DNA of 64,000 nucleotides from Aliterella atlantica CENA595 (GCF_000952155.1 NZ_JYON01000004.1:124001-188000), one strand, 5' to 3'. Positions 23,900-31,643 are shown, counted from the stretch's first letter. Made by a program: numbers and translations. The notes: generated by a model from the letters alone, not told the origin.

Positions 23900-24249
23900 G
23901 CTAGTGTACTGCTCATCTGTGTTGCTTACCATGATGGAGAAGCGAACGCAGATAAACGCAGATGAACGCAGATGTATAGTTAACCTTTGCTAATAAACTT
24001 TTACAGCTAGTTTATGTTTTATCATTTTTGACCCCTATCATGTCACTGCTTATTTGTCAAGTGTTATGGTGGTAGCTGTAGATATTGGCATAATCTTTGC
24101 AAGTATATAGCTGTAACTTAAATATATTAGTTAAATAACTATCAACTAAATTTATAGTGTATCTGGAATTTGTAATACATTGCTTGTATTTGATTGCAAC
24201 TGCTGACAATGTGTATCTGCAATTTCAGGCAATATTGATAAGTCTAAAT
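23900..24249 (+). other. 350-bp intergenic region before the lipid operon
   Basis: It contains the short tandem repeat at 23943-23974 and then A+T-rich DNA that must hold the promoter of the following operon. A frame open from 24157 runs into the next gene but lacks conserved sequence before 24250. No terminator with a T-tract is evident. Confidence 0.5.
23943..23974. repeat. Tandem decamer repeat, unit ACGCAGATGA
   Basis: Three near-identical units (AACGCAGATA, AACGCAGATG, AACGCAGATG) stand in a row. Related arrays are at 55807-55840 and, in inverse orientation (ATCTGCGTTC), at the edges of the larger repeats at 27488-27567 and 52786-52905. It is a dispersed intergenic repeat. Confidence 0.75.
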
Positions 24250-25209
24250 ATGAACAGCATAAATGCGATCGCTCGTTCGTTTCACCCGCTCGAACTAATT
24301 ACTAATAATATTACTCATAACTTTATTCCTTTAGCTTTTTATTCTAGCTTGGCTGGAGTTGTTTATTTATTATTAGGTGGTTTTATTTGGCTAAAGCCTT
24401 TAGAAGTAGCAAAGAAACCTTACTTAACTTGGGCTGTTTTGTTACCGATAATTTTTATACCTTTATGGCTTGGTTCTGGCGCTTGGGCGATCGCAATTAC
24501 TCTAGTTTCTATTTATGGATTCAAGGAATTTGCACGCGGTACAGGGCTTTACGAGCATCGGGCTTACTGTATTGTAGTGGATGTATTAATTATTGGTTTG
24601 GGTTTGTGTGCTGCTTTTAGTCAATATGGACTATTTATGGCATTACCTATTTGGGGAATAGCAGGAATTACAGCTTTACCAATACTTACCAATCAATCTA
24701 AAGGAGCAATTCAAAACATTTCCTTGGCTGCAATTGGGCTAATTTATTTTGGTTGGTTTATGGCGCATATTAGCTTTTTAAGTCAATCGAGATATGGCTT
24801 AGGCTATGTCTTATTTATGGTGCTGGCAACTCAATTTAACGATGCTTTAGCTTTTTTGTGGGGCAAATTATTCGGCAAAACTACCTGGACGGAGATATCG
24901 CCTAAAAAGACAGTTGAAGGGTCGATTTTAGCTTTGATATCGAGTATTGCGATCGCATTTCTAAATTGGCAAATCGCTTTTCCTCATTTCCAGTGGTGGT
25001 TAGTAGGAATAGTTGGTTTAATAGTTGGTATTGGCGGTCAAATTGGCGACTTGGTAATGAGTGCCTTTAAACGCGATTTAGGTATCAAAGATTTTGGCGC
25101 ACTTTTACCTGGACATGGCGGAATTTTAGATCGCATTGATAGTTTATTGTGGGTTGCGCCTGTATTTTTCCATACAGTCCGCTTTTTTTATGGAGGCTTT
25201 GGCTACTAA
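24250..25209 (+). CDS. CdsA/YnbB-like CDP-diacylglycerol synthase, integral membrane
   Basis: This 319-residue polytopic protein (about eight hydrophobic segments) has the phosphatidate cytidylyltransferase signature at residues 271-298: SAFKRDLGIKDFG then LPGHGGILDRIDSL. The family transfers CMP from CTP to phosphatidic acid, making CDP-diacylglycerol. ATG at 24250 is chosen because upstream sequence is not conserved. It is the first gene of a tightly packed operon; its TAA overlaps the next ATG by one base. A dedicated second cytidylyltransferase beside PlsC- and CDP-alcohol-transferase-like genes matches the YnbB position in E. coli ynbABC. A housekeeping role cannot be excluded. Confidence 0.85.
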   Translation: MNSINAIARSFHPLELITNNITHNFIPLAFYSSLAGVVYLLLGGFIWLKPLEVAKKPYLTWAVLLPIIFIPLWLGSGAWAIAITLVSIYGFKEFARGTGLYEHRAYCIVVDVLIIGLGLCAAFSQYGLFMALPIWGIAGITALPILTNQSKGAIQNISLAAIGLIYFGWFMAHISFLSQSRYGLGYVLFMVLATQFNDALAFLWGKLFGKTTWTEISPKKTVEGSILALISSIAIAFLNWQIAFPHFQWWLVGIVGLIVGIGGQIGDLVMSAFKRDLGIKDFGALLPGHGGILDRIDSLLWVAPVFFHTVRFFYGGFGY

Positions 25210-26225
25210 TGCAAGATGTACGCCAGTGCAGTATTAACCTCAATTATTGGTGGATAGTTGCCCATCTTAAAAGCTTTCCGCGCGATGGAATTAAATCAGC
25301 TAAAGTGGGAACGCGAGAATTAGTTGTTGTCAAGCGCAATGGTAAGTTCAGTGTATTTGAAGATGCTTGTCCTCACAAACGAGTGCGCTTAAGTGAATTT
25401 GGTCGCCGCGTCGGGAATAAACTTGTTTGTAGTTATCACGGCTGGAAATTTGCAGCTAATGGTCAATGTACTGAAATTCCAGGGATGGAAAATGTAAGTA
25501 AGCAATTTTGCCTCAAGTCTTACCCAGTTCGAGAATATGGCGGCTGGTTGTGGGTATTTTTGGGAGAGGCGCAATTAGCAGATTCAGTTCTCTTACCAAA
25601 AATTCATCCATCCCAAAGTCAGCAATATCATCCAATTCCTATGCAAGGAGAGATTGGCTGTCATTTTAGCTATATTACCGAAAATGCTACAGACTTATTT
25701 CATGCAGACTTGCATCAAAGCGCCCAACCTTGGGCAAATCCTAAACTATTATCGCTAGATAGTGACGATCGCACAGTATCAGCAATCTATGAAGTAGATA
25801 CGCCTAGATTACTAGCAGCCTTAATATCTCATCCAGGCAAAAATCGCGTTCATGTAATGTACGAATACCCTTATTTTCACCTGTGGTCGGAGGATGGGGC
25901 ATTTTATTTATTTGTAGTTTACGTTCCTACTGCACCGCAGCGAACTTGGGTATACTCGACGTTTTACTTTCGCCATGTATGGGGAATACCTTGGATTTTG
26001 AAATTGTTGCACCCAATTTTAGATAAAGGTACATTTCGCCAAGTATTTGCTGAAGATATTCGCGCAGTACAAGAAGAACAACGGGCTTACAACTTACATA
26101 GTCAAGACTTAAGCCGCGAAACTAACCCAGTTTCTCATGCAGTCCGCAAAGTTATTTTAAATCAGACACAGGGGCGATCGCCTTTAACTCCAGAACCGTT
26201 TGTTTATCAGGGTAAGCCGCTATGA
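25209..26225 (+). CDS. Rieske non-heme iron oxygenase in the lipid operon
   Basis: This 338-residue protein has a Rieske 2Fe-2S centre (C54-x-H56 and C74-x2-H77, in ACPHKR and CSYHGWK). A catalytic-domain facial triad follows in ENATDLFHADLH: N159, D162, H165, H169. The usual spacing between the two histidines is four or five residues; here it is three. Family members hydroxylate, demethylate or desaturate small molecules using an electron donor such as ferredoxin. It overlaps the cytidylyltransferase by 1 bp and the PlsC-like gene by 4 bp, so it is probably part of the same lipid pathway. The substrate is unknown. Confidence 0.85.
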   Translation: MQDVRQCSINLNYWWIVAHLKSFPRDGIKSAKVGTRELVVVKRNGKFSVFEDACPHKRVRLSEFGRRVGNKLVCSYHGWKFAANGQCTEIPGMENVSKQFCLKSYPVREYGGWLWVFLGEAQLADSVLLPKIHPSQSQQYHPIPMQGEIGCHFSYITENATDLFHADLHQSAQPWANPKLLSLDSDDRTVSAIYEVDTPRLLAALISHPGKNRVHVMYEYPYFHLWSEDGAFYLFVVYVPTAPQRTWVYSTFYFRHVWGIPWILKLLHPILDKGTFRQVFAEDIRAVQEEQRAYNLHSQDLSRETNPVSHAVRKVILNQTQGRSPLTPEPFVYQGKPL

Positions 26226-26884
26226 AATTTGAGTATGCACCTGCTGCTGACTTGGCAGATCCTTTAATTAAACGTTTGGGGAGGTATCCCCGCGTACCAG
26301 ACTTGACTTGGGATACTTTGCGGTTTTTTGGTAGTTGGCTGGCAGTGACACTATTACGCCTGCAATATCGGCTGACTGTAAAAGGGCAAATTCCTCAAGG
26401 CGATCGCATTGCCATTGTAGCTAATCATCAATCGCACTTAGATACTGTCACTTTACTTGCAGCAATACCCGCCAAAATCAGACATCAAATTGTTGTATTA
26501 GCAGCCGCAGATTACTTTTTTGGTCGAATTAATCGGGCATTAGCAGCATCATTACTGTGTCAAGCTGTAGCTTTCGATCGCCTCAGCGTGATGGAATTAA
26601 GGCAGTGGCGAAGTCGTCTTAAAGCTGCTAATTCTGGCTGGATTTTGTTTTATCCCAGTGGTAGCCGCAAAAGCTGCCAACTTCAACGCGGACTATTAAA
26701 ACTACTAATACAAGAAGGTTGGACAATTGTCCCCGCACATTTAGCCGGAACTGAAGAGGCTTGGTCAGTAGATGCGCCATTGTGGAAGCCTTTTGGACAT
26801 TTGGAAGTGACCTTTGGCGAACCTTATACAAGTAATGACTTAAATTTGTTAGTTACTCAACTTAAACAAGAACTATTTTTATGA
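26222..26884 (+). CDS. PlsC-like lysophospholipid acyltransferase with altered motif III
   Basis: This 220-residue protein has motif I NHQSHLD (H69-x4-D74), motif II with FDR at 118-120 and motif IV around VPAHLAGT (171-177). Motif III reads YPSGSRK (144-150) where the family has (Y/F)PEGTRS. The Glu that contacts the glycerol-phosphate acceptor is therefore Ser146. The catalytic His/Asp dyad is intact. I infer acyl transfer to an unusual acceptor or altered acceptor specificity. It overlaps both neighbours by 4 bp (ATGA). There are one or two membrane-associating hydrophobic segments. Confidence 0.82.
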   Translation: MKFEYAPAADLADPLIKRLGRYPRVPDLTWDTLRFFGSWLAVTLLRLQYRLTVKGQIPQGDRIAIVANHQSHLDTVTLLAAIPAKIRHQIVVLAAADYFFGRINRALAASLLCQAVAFDRLSVMELRQWRSRLKAANSGWILFYPSGSRKSCQLQRGLLKLLIQEGWTIVPAHLAGTEEAWSVDAPLWKPFGHLEVTFGEPYTSNDLNLLVTQLKQELFL

Positions 26885-27477
26885 CTCCTAAACTCGACTT
26901 AGGCTTATACCAAGCTAAATATACCTTTCGCAACTGGCTAAGAAAGATTCCTGGTATTAGCCAACTATCACCTAATTGGCTATCATGTTCGACAATTATT
27001 CCTGGCGTATTAATAGCTTACTGCTTGTATCAAGGTTGGTGGATGGGGGCGGTAATTGCGATCGCCTTCCGCATGACTCTTAGTACCCTAGACGGCTTAG
27101 TTGCTGAAGAATTTAACAAAACATCACCATTAGGGGCGTATCTCAACCGTCTACCTGGAGAAATTGCCGATTTGCTCATTATTTTAGGTTTATTTCCCTA
27201 CAGTCAAATTAGTTGGATTATTGCCCTAATTATCCTCACAAGCTGGGTACAAACCTTCGGCTTACTCGGCTTAGTAGCAGGAAGCAAAACGCAATCAGTA
27301 GGACCATGCGGACAAACCGACAGACTCGCAATTATCGCCCTTAGCTGTATTGTTGCGGCTTTCGGGTTTCCAGTATGGCAATACGTTATTCCTGGAATGT
27401 GCATCGGTTGCGGCTTAACAATTCTGCTGCGGATCTTCCGTTCTATCCGCGACATTACCAACACCCAAACAGCCTAA
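26881..27477 (+). CDS. CDP-alcohol phosphatidyltransferase family protein (YnbA-like)
   Basis: This 198-residue protein has about five to six membrane segments. The active-site region is TLSTLDGLVAEE...PLGAYLNRLPGEIAD, where the canonical pattern is D-x2-DG-x2-AR-x8-G-x3-D-x3-D. D71, G72, A75 and G85 are kept. The first Asp is S68, Arg is E76 and the third Asp is N89, with acidic residues displaced to E94 and D97. A GPCGQTDR motif near 131-138 resembles the GP-x-GK-x-DR of YnbA-like proteins, so this is probably a family variant and not decay. The family swaps CMP of a CDP-alcohol for another alcohol; the substrates here are unknown. Confidence 0.75.
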   Translation: MTPKLDLGLYQAKYTFRNWLRKIPGISQLSPNWLSCSTIIPGVLIAYCLYQGWWMGAVIAIAFRMTLSTLDGLVAEEFNKTSPLGAYLNRLPGEIADLLIILGLFPYSQISWIIALIILTSWVQTFGLLGLVAGSKTQSVGPCGQTDRLAIIALSCIVAAFGFPVWQYVIPGMCIGCGLTILLRIFRSIRDITNTQTA

Positions 27478-27487
27478 CAGTAGCAAC

Positions 27488-27567
27488 ATCTGCGTTCATC
27501 TGCGCGGCAGGTGCTACAAGTCGGCACAGCCGCTTTGGGCGTACTGCCTTGTCCATCTGCGTTCGCT
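27488..27567. repeat. Dispersed repeat inserted within the lipid operon
   Basis: The core begins TGCGCGGCAGGTGCTACAAG at 27501, continues with TCGGCA and AGCCG, and ends ACTGCCTTGTCCATCTGCGT near 27562. ATCTGCGTTC units stand on both sides. The same core and ends are found at 52786-52905 with a longer centre. It fills most of the only sizeable gap in an operon whose other junctions overlap or are short. Confidence 0.8.
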
Positions 27568-27590
27568 TCCTAATTCGCGCAAGAAATCTA

Positions 27591-28643
27591 ATGATTCCTG
27601 GAATTACTTACTTAAACTGGGCAGGACTTGCCCCTCTAACTTTACGGAGTTATCTGCATAGCCTAATCGCCCCCGAACTAATGGGCAACATTCTCCTCCC
27701 AAACTGGGTAAAAAGAGTCGAGAAACTACGAGAAGATGTTGCTTTATGGTTAGGCACACATAGCGAACAAGTTGCCTTTGTACCTTCTACCAGTGTGGCA
27801 CTAACGATCGCCGCCCATAGTCTAACCTGGCAAAATAGCGACACTATCTTGTATCCAGCCAATGACTTTCCAGCGAACGTTTTACCCTGGCAAAGTTTAG
27901 ACCGCTTTGGCGTTCAAGCGCAAGCTGTGCAAGATTGGACGCAACCTTGGGATAAACCTGTAAAAATGGTCAGCATCTCTACAGTTGACTTTACAACAGG
28001 CATAGAACAACCTTGGCAGCAAGTAGTACAGCAAGCAAATGCTAAAGGTATTTGGACTTGTGTTGATGCAATTCAATCGGCGGGAGTTAAACCAAGTTGG
28101 TGTCCTGAAATTGATTTTTGGTGCGCGGGGACGCAAAAATGGTTAGCTTCTGGTTTGGGATTGGCTTTATTAGTGCTAAGTCCTAAAGTTTTAAGCCGAT
28201 TATCTCCACCATTTCCTACTTGGCTAGGATTAAATCAACCGCCTCTAGTTCAATCGGGGATGAGTAAAACTGCGCGTGGTTGGGAGTTAAGTTGGGCTTC
28301 TCCGCAAGCTATAGCCCGATTTGAAACTAATCTCAAATACTTTCAAGCTTCTGGTTGGGAAAATATAAGCCAAGGTGTAAGACAAAGACGCGATTATTTG
28401 CACGAACGCTTGTTAGAAATGGGTTGGAAAGTTGTATCTTGTCCCGAACGGTGGTCTGGTCTTGTTTGTTTCGATCCAGGATTGGGACAAGCAGAATCAA
28501 TTGTTAAAGATGGCTATAAAAAGCGGATTATTACCGCCCAACGAGGAGACTATGTACGTATATCGCCGCATATTTTCAATTCGATGTCAAGTTTAGCGAG
28601 AACGGTTGATTGGTTGTGGAAATGTAAGCTTGAATACCGTTAA
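27591..28643 (+). CDS. Class V PLP-dependent aminotransferase-like enzyme
   Basis: This 350-residue protein has the class V fold signature: N-terminal YLNWAGLAPL, cofactor aspartate D159 in CVDAIQSAG, and Schiff-base lysine K183 in GTQKWLASGLG (His usually precedes the Lys; here Gln). Class V enzymes include cysteine desulfurases, selenocysteine lyase, kynureninase and isopenicillin-N epimerase-like enzymes. There is no conserved desulfurase Cys loop that I can recognise. ATG at 27591 is chosen because the fold starts there and the upstream frame is repeat DNA. In this operon it may add or remove an amino group on a lipid head group; this is inference. Confidence 0.82.
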   Translation: MIPGITYLNWAGLAPLTLRSYLHSLIAPELMGNILLPNWVKRVEKLREDVALWLGTHSEQVAFVPSTSVALTIAAHSLTWQNSDTILYPANDFPANVLPWQSLDRFGVQAQAVQDWTQPWDKPVKMVSISTVDFTTGIEQPWQQVVQQANAKGIWTCVDAIQSAGVKPSWCPEIDFWCAGTQKWLASGLGLALLVLSPKVLSRLSPPFPTWLGLNQPPLVQSGMSKTARGWELSWASPQAIARFETNLKYFQASGWENISQGVRQRRDYLHERLLEMGWKVVSCPERWSGLVCFDPGLGQAESIVKDGYKKRIITAQRGDYVRISPHIFNSMSSLARTVDWLWKCKLEYR

Positions 28644-28658
28644 ATACCCCCCAAAGCA

Positions 28659-29414
28659 ATGAAATATCAAATTTTACGTTTTTTACTCAAAACTGTAGGC
28701 AAACTTAGCAAAGGCATTAGTTTAGGCTGGAGGACTGGCTTTGATTCTGGTGTAATGCTGGAATATGTATATGAAAATAAACCTCAAGGAATTACACCAT
28801 TAGGGGTGTTAATTGACAAAATATACTTATCAAATAAAGTTTGGGATGGAGTGCGATCGCGCCGCCGAATGTTAGTCGGGCAACTTCAAGATGCGATCGC
28901 CCAATACAATCGTCCTCAAGTATTCGATTTAGCGGCTGGTGTTGGTTCTTACTTATTTTTATTACCTTTCGATCGCGCAAGTATTATTGCTGGCGATTAC
29001 AACCAAGAAGCCGTTAATCAAGGAAAAGCTAAAGCACTTGCCCAAGGGCGCAAAGATATTATTTTCAAACGCAACGATGCATTTAATTTGACAGAATTTG
29101 CGAGTAAAAAAGTAGATATATTAGTTTCCTCTGGATTTTTCGATATTTTGACTGAAGATGACCAAATTAAAACAGTTTTAATAAATGGTTCAACTATTAC
29201 TCAACCAGGTGCAAGATGGGTATTTACCATTGAAGAACATCATCCAGACTTGAAACTATTGCAAGAAAGTTTAGTCGATTTAAATCAACAACCTTGGAAA
29301 TTAGTATTGCGCCCAGCCCGACAGCTAATAGATTGGGCAAAACCCTACGGCTGGGAACTAGAAACACTCCAACGCAACGAATATTTTGCTGTAGGAACAA
29401 TGGTAAAAAGATGA
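28659..29414 (+). CDS. SAM-dependent methyltransferase (Methyltransf_20, YnbC C-terminal type)
   Basis: This 251-residue protein has the segment SLGWRTGFDSGVMLEYVYEN (residues 21-40), then GVLIDKIYLSNKVWDGVRSRR, typical of the methyltransferase domain that follows an alpha/beta hydrolase in YnbC-like proteins. SAM motif I is FDLAAGVGSYL (89-99) and motif II surrounds AGDYN (111-115). Here it is a separate gene, followed with a 4-bp overlap by the hydrolase. The methyl acceptor is unknown; a lipid head group or fatty-acid-derived product is plausible from the neighbours. Confidence 0.82.
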   Translation: MKYQILRFLLKTVGKLSKGISLGWRTGFDSGVMLEYVYENKPQGITPLGVLIDKIYLSNKVWDGVRSRRRMLVGQLQDAIAQYNRPQVFDLAAGVGSYLFLLPFDRASIIAGDYNQEAVNQGKAKALAQGRKDIIFKRNDAFNLTEFASKKVDILVSSGFFDILTEDDQIKTVLINGSTITQPGARWVFTIEEHHPDLKLLQESLVDLNQQPWKLVLRPARQLIDWAKPYGWELETLQRNEYFAVGTMVKR

Positions 29415-30172
29415 AATTAAGCAATCAACCATTTTTATTAGAGACAGAAGGCGATCGCGCTTGCCTGCTGTTACATGGCTTAGGTGGCGGTGTATATGAG
29501 ATGCAGCTATTAGGAGAATACTTGTATAAATGCGGTTTAACTGTGCAAGGTATAAATTATCCAGGTCATGCGGAGATTATGGCTAAAATGCCTGCTTCTA
29601 AATGGCGGGAATGGTACGAACATATAGAAGAAACTTATCAAAAACTTAGTTCAAAATACTCCAGTATTTCTGTAGTTGGATTTTCTACTGGTTGTCCTTT
29701 GGCTTTGTATTTAGCAGCTACAAACCCTCTAGAAAAGTTAGTTTTACTTAGTCCTTTTTTAGCAATCAAGCACGAGTGGTATTACTTATTAAAACCAGAG
29801 ACTTATCTAGCTTCTGTAGGGTGGTTAATTAACGATGTACCGCGCTTAAAGTTGCCAATTCGAGATAGACAAATGTGCAAAGCTGCTGAAGAAGCTGCTT
29901 TTTTTAAAACTTTTAATCTACCGACAGTTAAAAGTGCATTGGAATTAATTAACGCAATTAAGCCACTATTACCGCAAATTAAGGAACCGACATTGATTAT
30001 TCAGTCGCATAAAGATACAGTTGTCGATCCCAGTGGCGCGAGAATAATTTATCAGCAACTTGGTTCGAGCTATAAAAAGCTTTGTTGGTTAGAGAAATCA
30101 GACCATATTATTTTGTTAGATGTAGAACGCGATCGCGTAACTCAAGAAATTAAAGACTTCCTGTTGCCATGA
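29411..30172 (+). CDS. Alpha/beta hydrolase (carboxylesterase/monoacylglycerol-lipase type)
   Basis: This 253-residue protein has the oxyanion region LLLHGLGGG (20-27), nucleophile S92 in GFSTG, acid D202 in SHKDTVVDP and base H232 in SDHIILL, a complete triad. The start is the ATG overlapping the methyltransferase stop (ATGA); longer in-frame versions extend into the upstream gene and are not conserved. It corresponds to the hydrolase half of YnbC-like fusions. It probably cleaves an acyl ester or thioester in the lipid pathway. It has no signal peptide and is presumably cytoplasmic. Confidence 0.85.
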   Translation: MKLSNQPFLLETEGDRACLLLHGLGGGVYEMQLLGEYLYKCGLTVQGINYPGHAEIMAKMPASKWREWYEHIEETYQKLSSKYSSISVVGFSTGCPLALYLAATNPLEKLVLLSPFLAIKHEWYYLLKPETYLASVGWLINDVPRLKLPIRDRQMCKAAEEAAFFKTFNLPTVKSALELINAIKPLLPQIKEPTLIIQSHKDTVVDPSGARIIYQQLGSSYKKLCWLEKSDHIILLDVERDRVTQEIKDFLLP

Positions 30173-30825
30173 AAACAGCTTGGGTGACAGGTGCGACAGG
30201 CTTTTGGGGTCGAAATGTAGTTTTAAGTTTGCTGCGGCTAGATTGGCGTGTAGTGGCGCTAACAAGATCCAAGCCAGAGGAGTTGATGGCGTGGGCGCGA
30301 TCGCAAAATAAAGAATTAGTATGGCAACACTGCGATTTACAAAACTTTTTTTTACAACAACTGCAAGAATTAGAGCCACCATCTGCATTATTTCACTGTG
30401 CCGCAATTTTTGACAGCATAGCAACAATGATGCAAGTAAACGTCATATCTCCCATCGGGATAATTGAAAGCGTTTTGCCTGCAATGCAAGCTACTGGCGA
30501 AGGTAGAATTGGTATATTTCTAGGTCAAAATGGGCGAATAGGATTGCCGAATTTGGGGTATTTTAGCGCTACTCAGGGGGCGCTGTGGACTTGGGCAGAA
30601 TCTCAATCGCGTACTTTAGCACAGCAAGGGAATGTTTCTCTTAGCTTAGTATTTCCGCCGCGTGCGCCTTCCGATTTACAAGCACAACTAGCAGAAAAAT
30701 TGAGCAAACCACCGAAATTATCAACTCGTCCAACTGCTGACGATTTGGTTAAAAAAGTGCTTTTAGGACATCGGCGGGTAGGTCGTCGTCCTATACTTGC
30801 AGGTATCTCAACTTTGCTGTGGTAA
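30169..30825 (+). CDS. SDR-fold protein lacking the usual catalytic residues
   Basis: This 218-residue protein has an N-terminal nucleotide-binding motif TGATGFWG (7-14), an NAG-like HCAA (76-79) and N91. At the active site the classical Ser, Tyr and Lys align with G119, F132 and Q136 in FSATQGAL. All three are substituted, although Y131 is one residue away. It could be a non-catalytic NAD(P)-binding partner or use another mechanism. It overlaps the hydrolase by 4 bp and is the last gene of the coupled run. A dehydrogenase role should not be assumed. Confidence 0.78.
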   Translation: MKTAWVTGATGFWGRNVVLSLLRLDWRVVALTRSKPEELMAWARSQNKELVWQHCDLQNFFLQQLQELEPPSALFHCAAIFDSIATMMQVNVISPIGIIESVLPAMQATGEGRIGIFLGQNGRIGLPNLGYFSATQGALWTWAESQSRTLAQQGNVSLSLVFPPRAPSDLQAQLAEKLSKPPKLSTRPTADDLVKKVLLGHRRVGRRPILAGISTLLW

Positions 30826-30852
30826 TTGATTACGATCAAGTGAGGCATATAA

Positions 30853-31395
30853 ATGGATGGTGTAGTAGTAGCGGTCAGTCGCAGCCCAGCACACACTTTC
30901 ACCAAGCAAAATCAAAAGAGTATTCAGCTTTTAACAGGACTTGGCGTTGAAGGCGATTCACATCTAGGCAAAACAGTCAAACACCGCTCGCGCGTAGCAG
31001 TTGACCCAACCCAGCCCAATTTACGTCAAGTGCATTTAATTCATGCAGAACTACATGACGAGTTGCAAGCGTCTGGCTTTGTAGTATCAGCCGGACAAAT
31101 GGGTGAAAATATTACTACACGCGGTATCGATTTACTTAGTTTACCAACTAGCACGAAACTACATATAGGCGACACAGCAATAGTTGAAATAACAGGGCTG
31201 CGAAATCCCTGCACCCAATTAGATCGATTTCAGTCAGGATTAATGGCGGCGGTACTAGGGCGTGACGAACAAGGAAAGCTTATTCGTAAAGCTGGAGTTA
31301 TGGCAATTGTTATGATTGGCGGTAAGGTAGCTTCTGGTGACTCAATTTATATTGAACTACCACCACAACCGCACAAACTTCTAGATCGGGTTTGA
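30853..31395 (+). CDS. MOSC domain protein
   Basis: This 180-residue stand-alone MOSC domain has GLGVEGDSHLGKTVKHRSR near residues 29-47, GENITTRGIDLLSLP and LRNPCTQLDRFQ. The Cys of NPC is the conserved residue thought to bind the molybdenum cofactor or a sulfur species. Related proteins (YiiM type) reduce N-hydroxylated compounds. It starts 27 bp after the SDR-like gene and might be read from the same transcript, but the gap and different theme suggest a separate function. Confidence 0.88.
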   Translation: MDGVVVAVSRSPAHTFTKQNQKSIQLLTGLGVEGDSHLGKTVKHRSRVAVDPTQPNLRQVHLIHAELHDELQASGFVVSAGQMGENITTRGIDLLSLPTSTKLHIGDTAIVEITGLRNPCTQLDRFQSGLMAAVLGRDEQGKLIRKAGVMAIVMIGGKVASGDSIYIELPPQPHKLLDRV

Positions 31396-31418
31396 AATGA
31401 ATCGATAGTAAACACACT

Positions 31419-31502
31419 ATGTCTCTACAAGAAACCAAAGAACAAGCTTTTAAGCTGTCTGTGAGCGATAGTCGAGTAATTACAATCGCACGTATCAATT
31501 AG
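31419..31502 (+). pseudogene. Possible remnant of an addiction-module antitoxin
   Basis: A 27-codon frame reads MSLQETKEQAFKLSVSD and then loses similarity. The first part looks like the N-terminus of small addiction-module proteins in which LSVSDRLALV continues for 60-70 residues. The reading frame stops early, so I infer a decayed copy. Short length makes this weak. Confidence 0.3.
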
Positions 31503-31643
31503 CTAGTAGCTGTACGGTATGAAGTTTATGTATAATAACTGACATTTAGAGACTATACAAAAAAATAAAATGACTGGAATAGAATGGCTGCGATCGCTTC
31601 ACATTTTATCAATCCGTTAATTAGTTGCAATGGATGTAACATC

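Noticed and set aside
23943..23974. Tandem decamers as a CRISPR array
   Set aside because: Units are 10 bp and contiguous, without spacers, and no cas gene is present.
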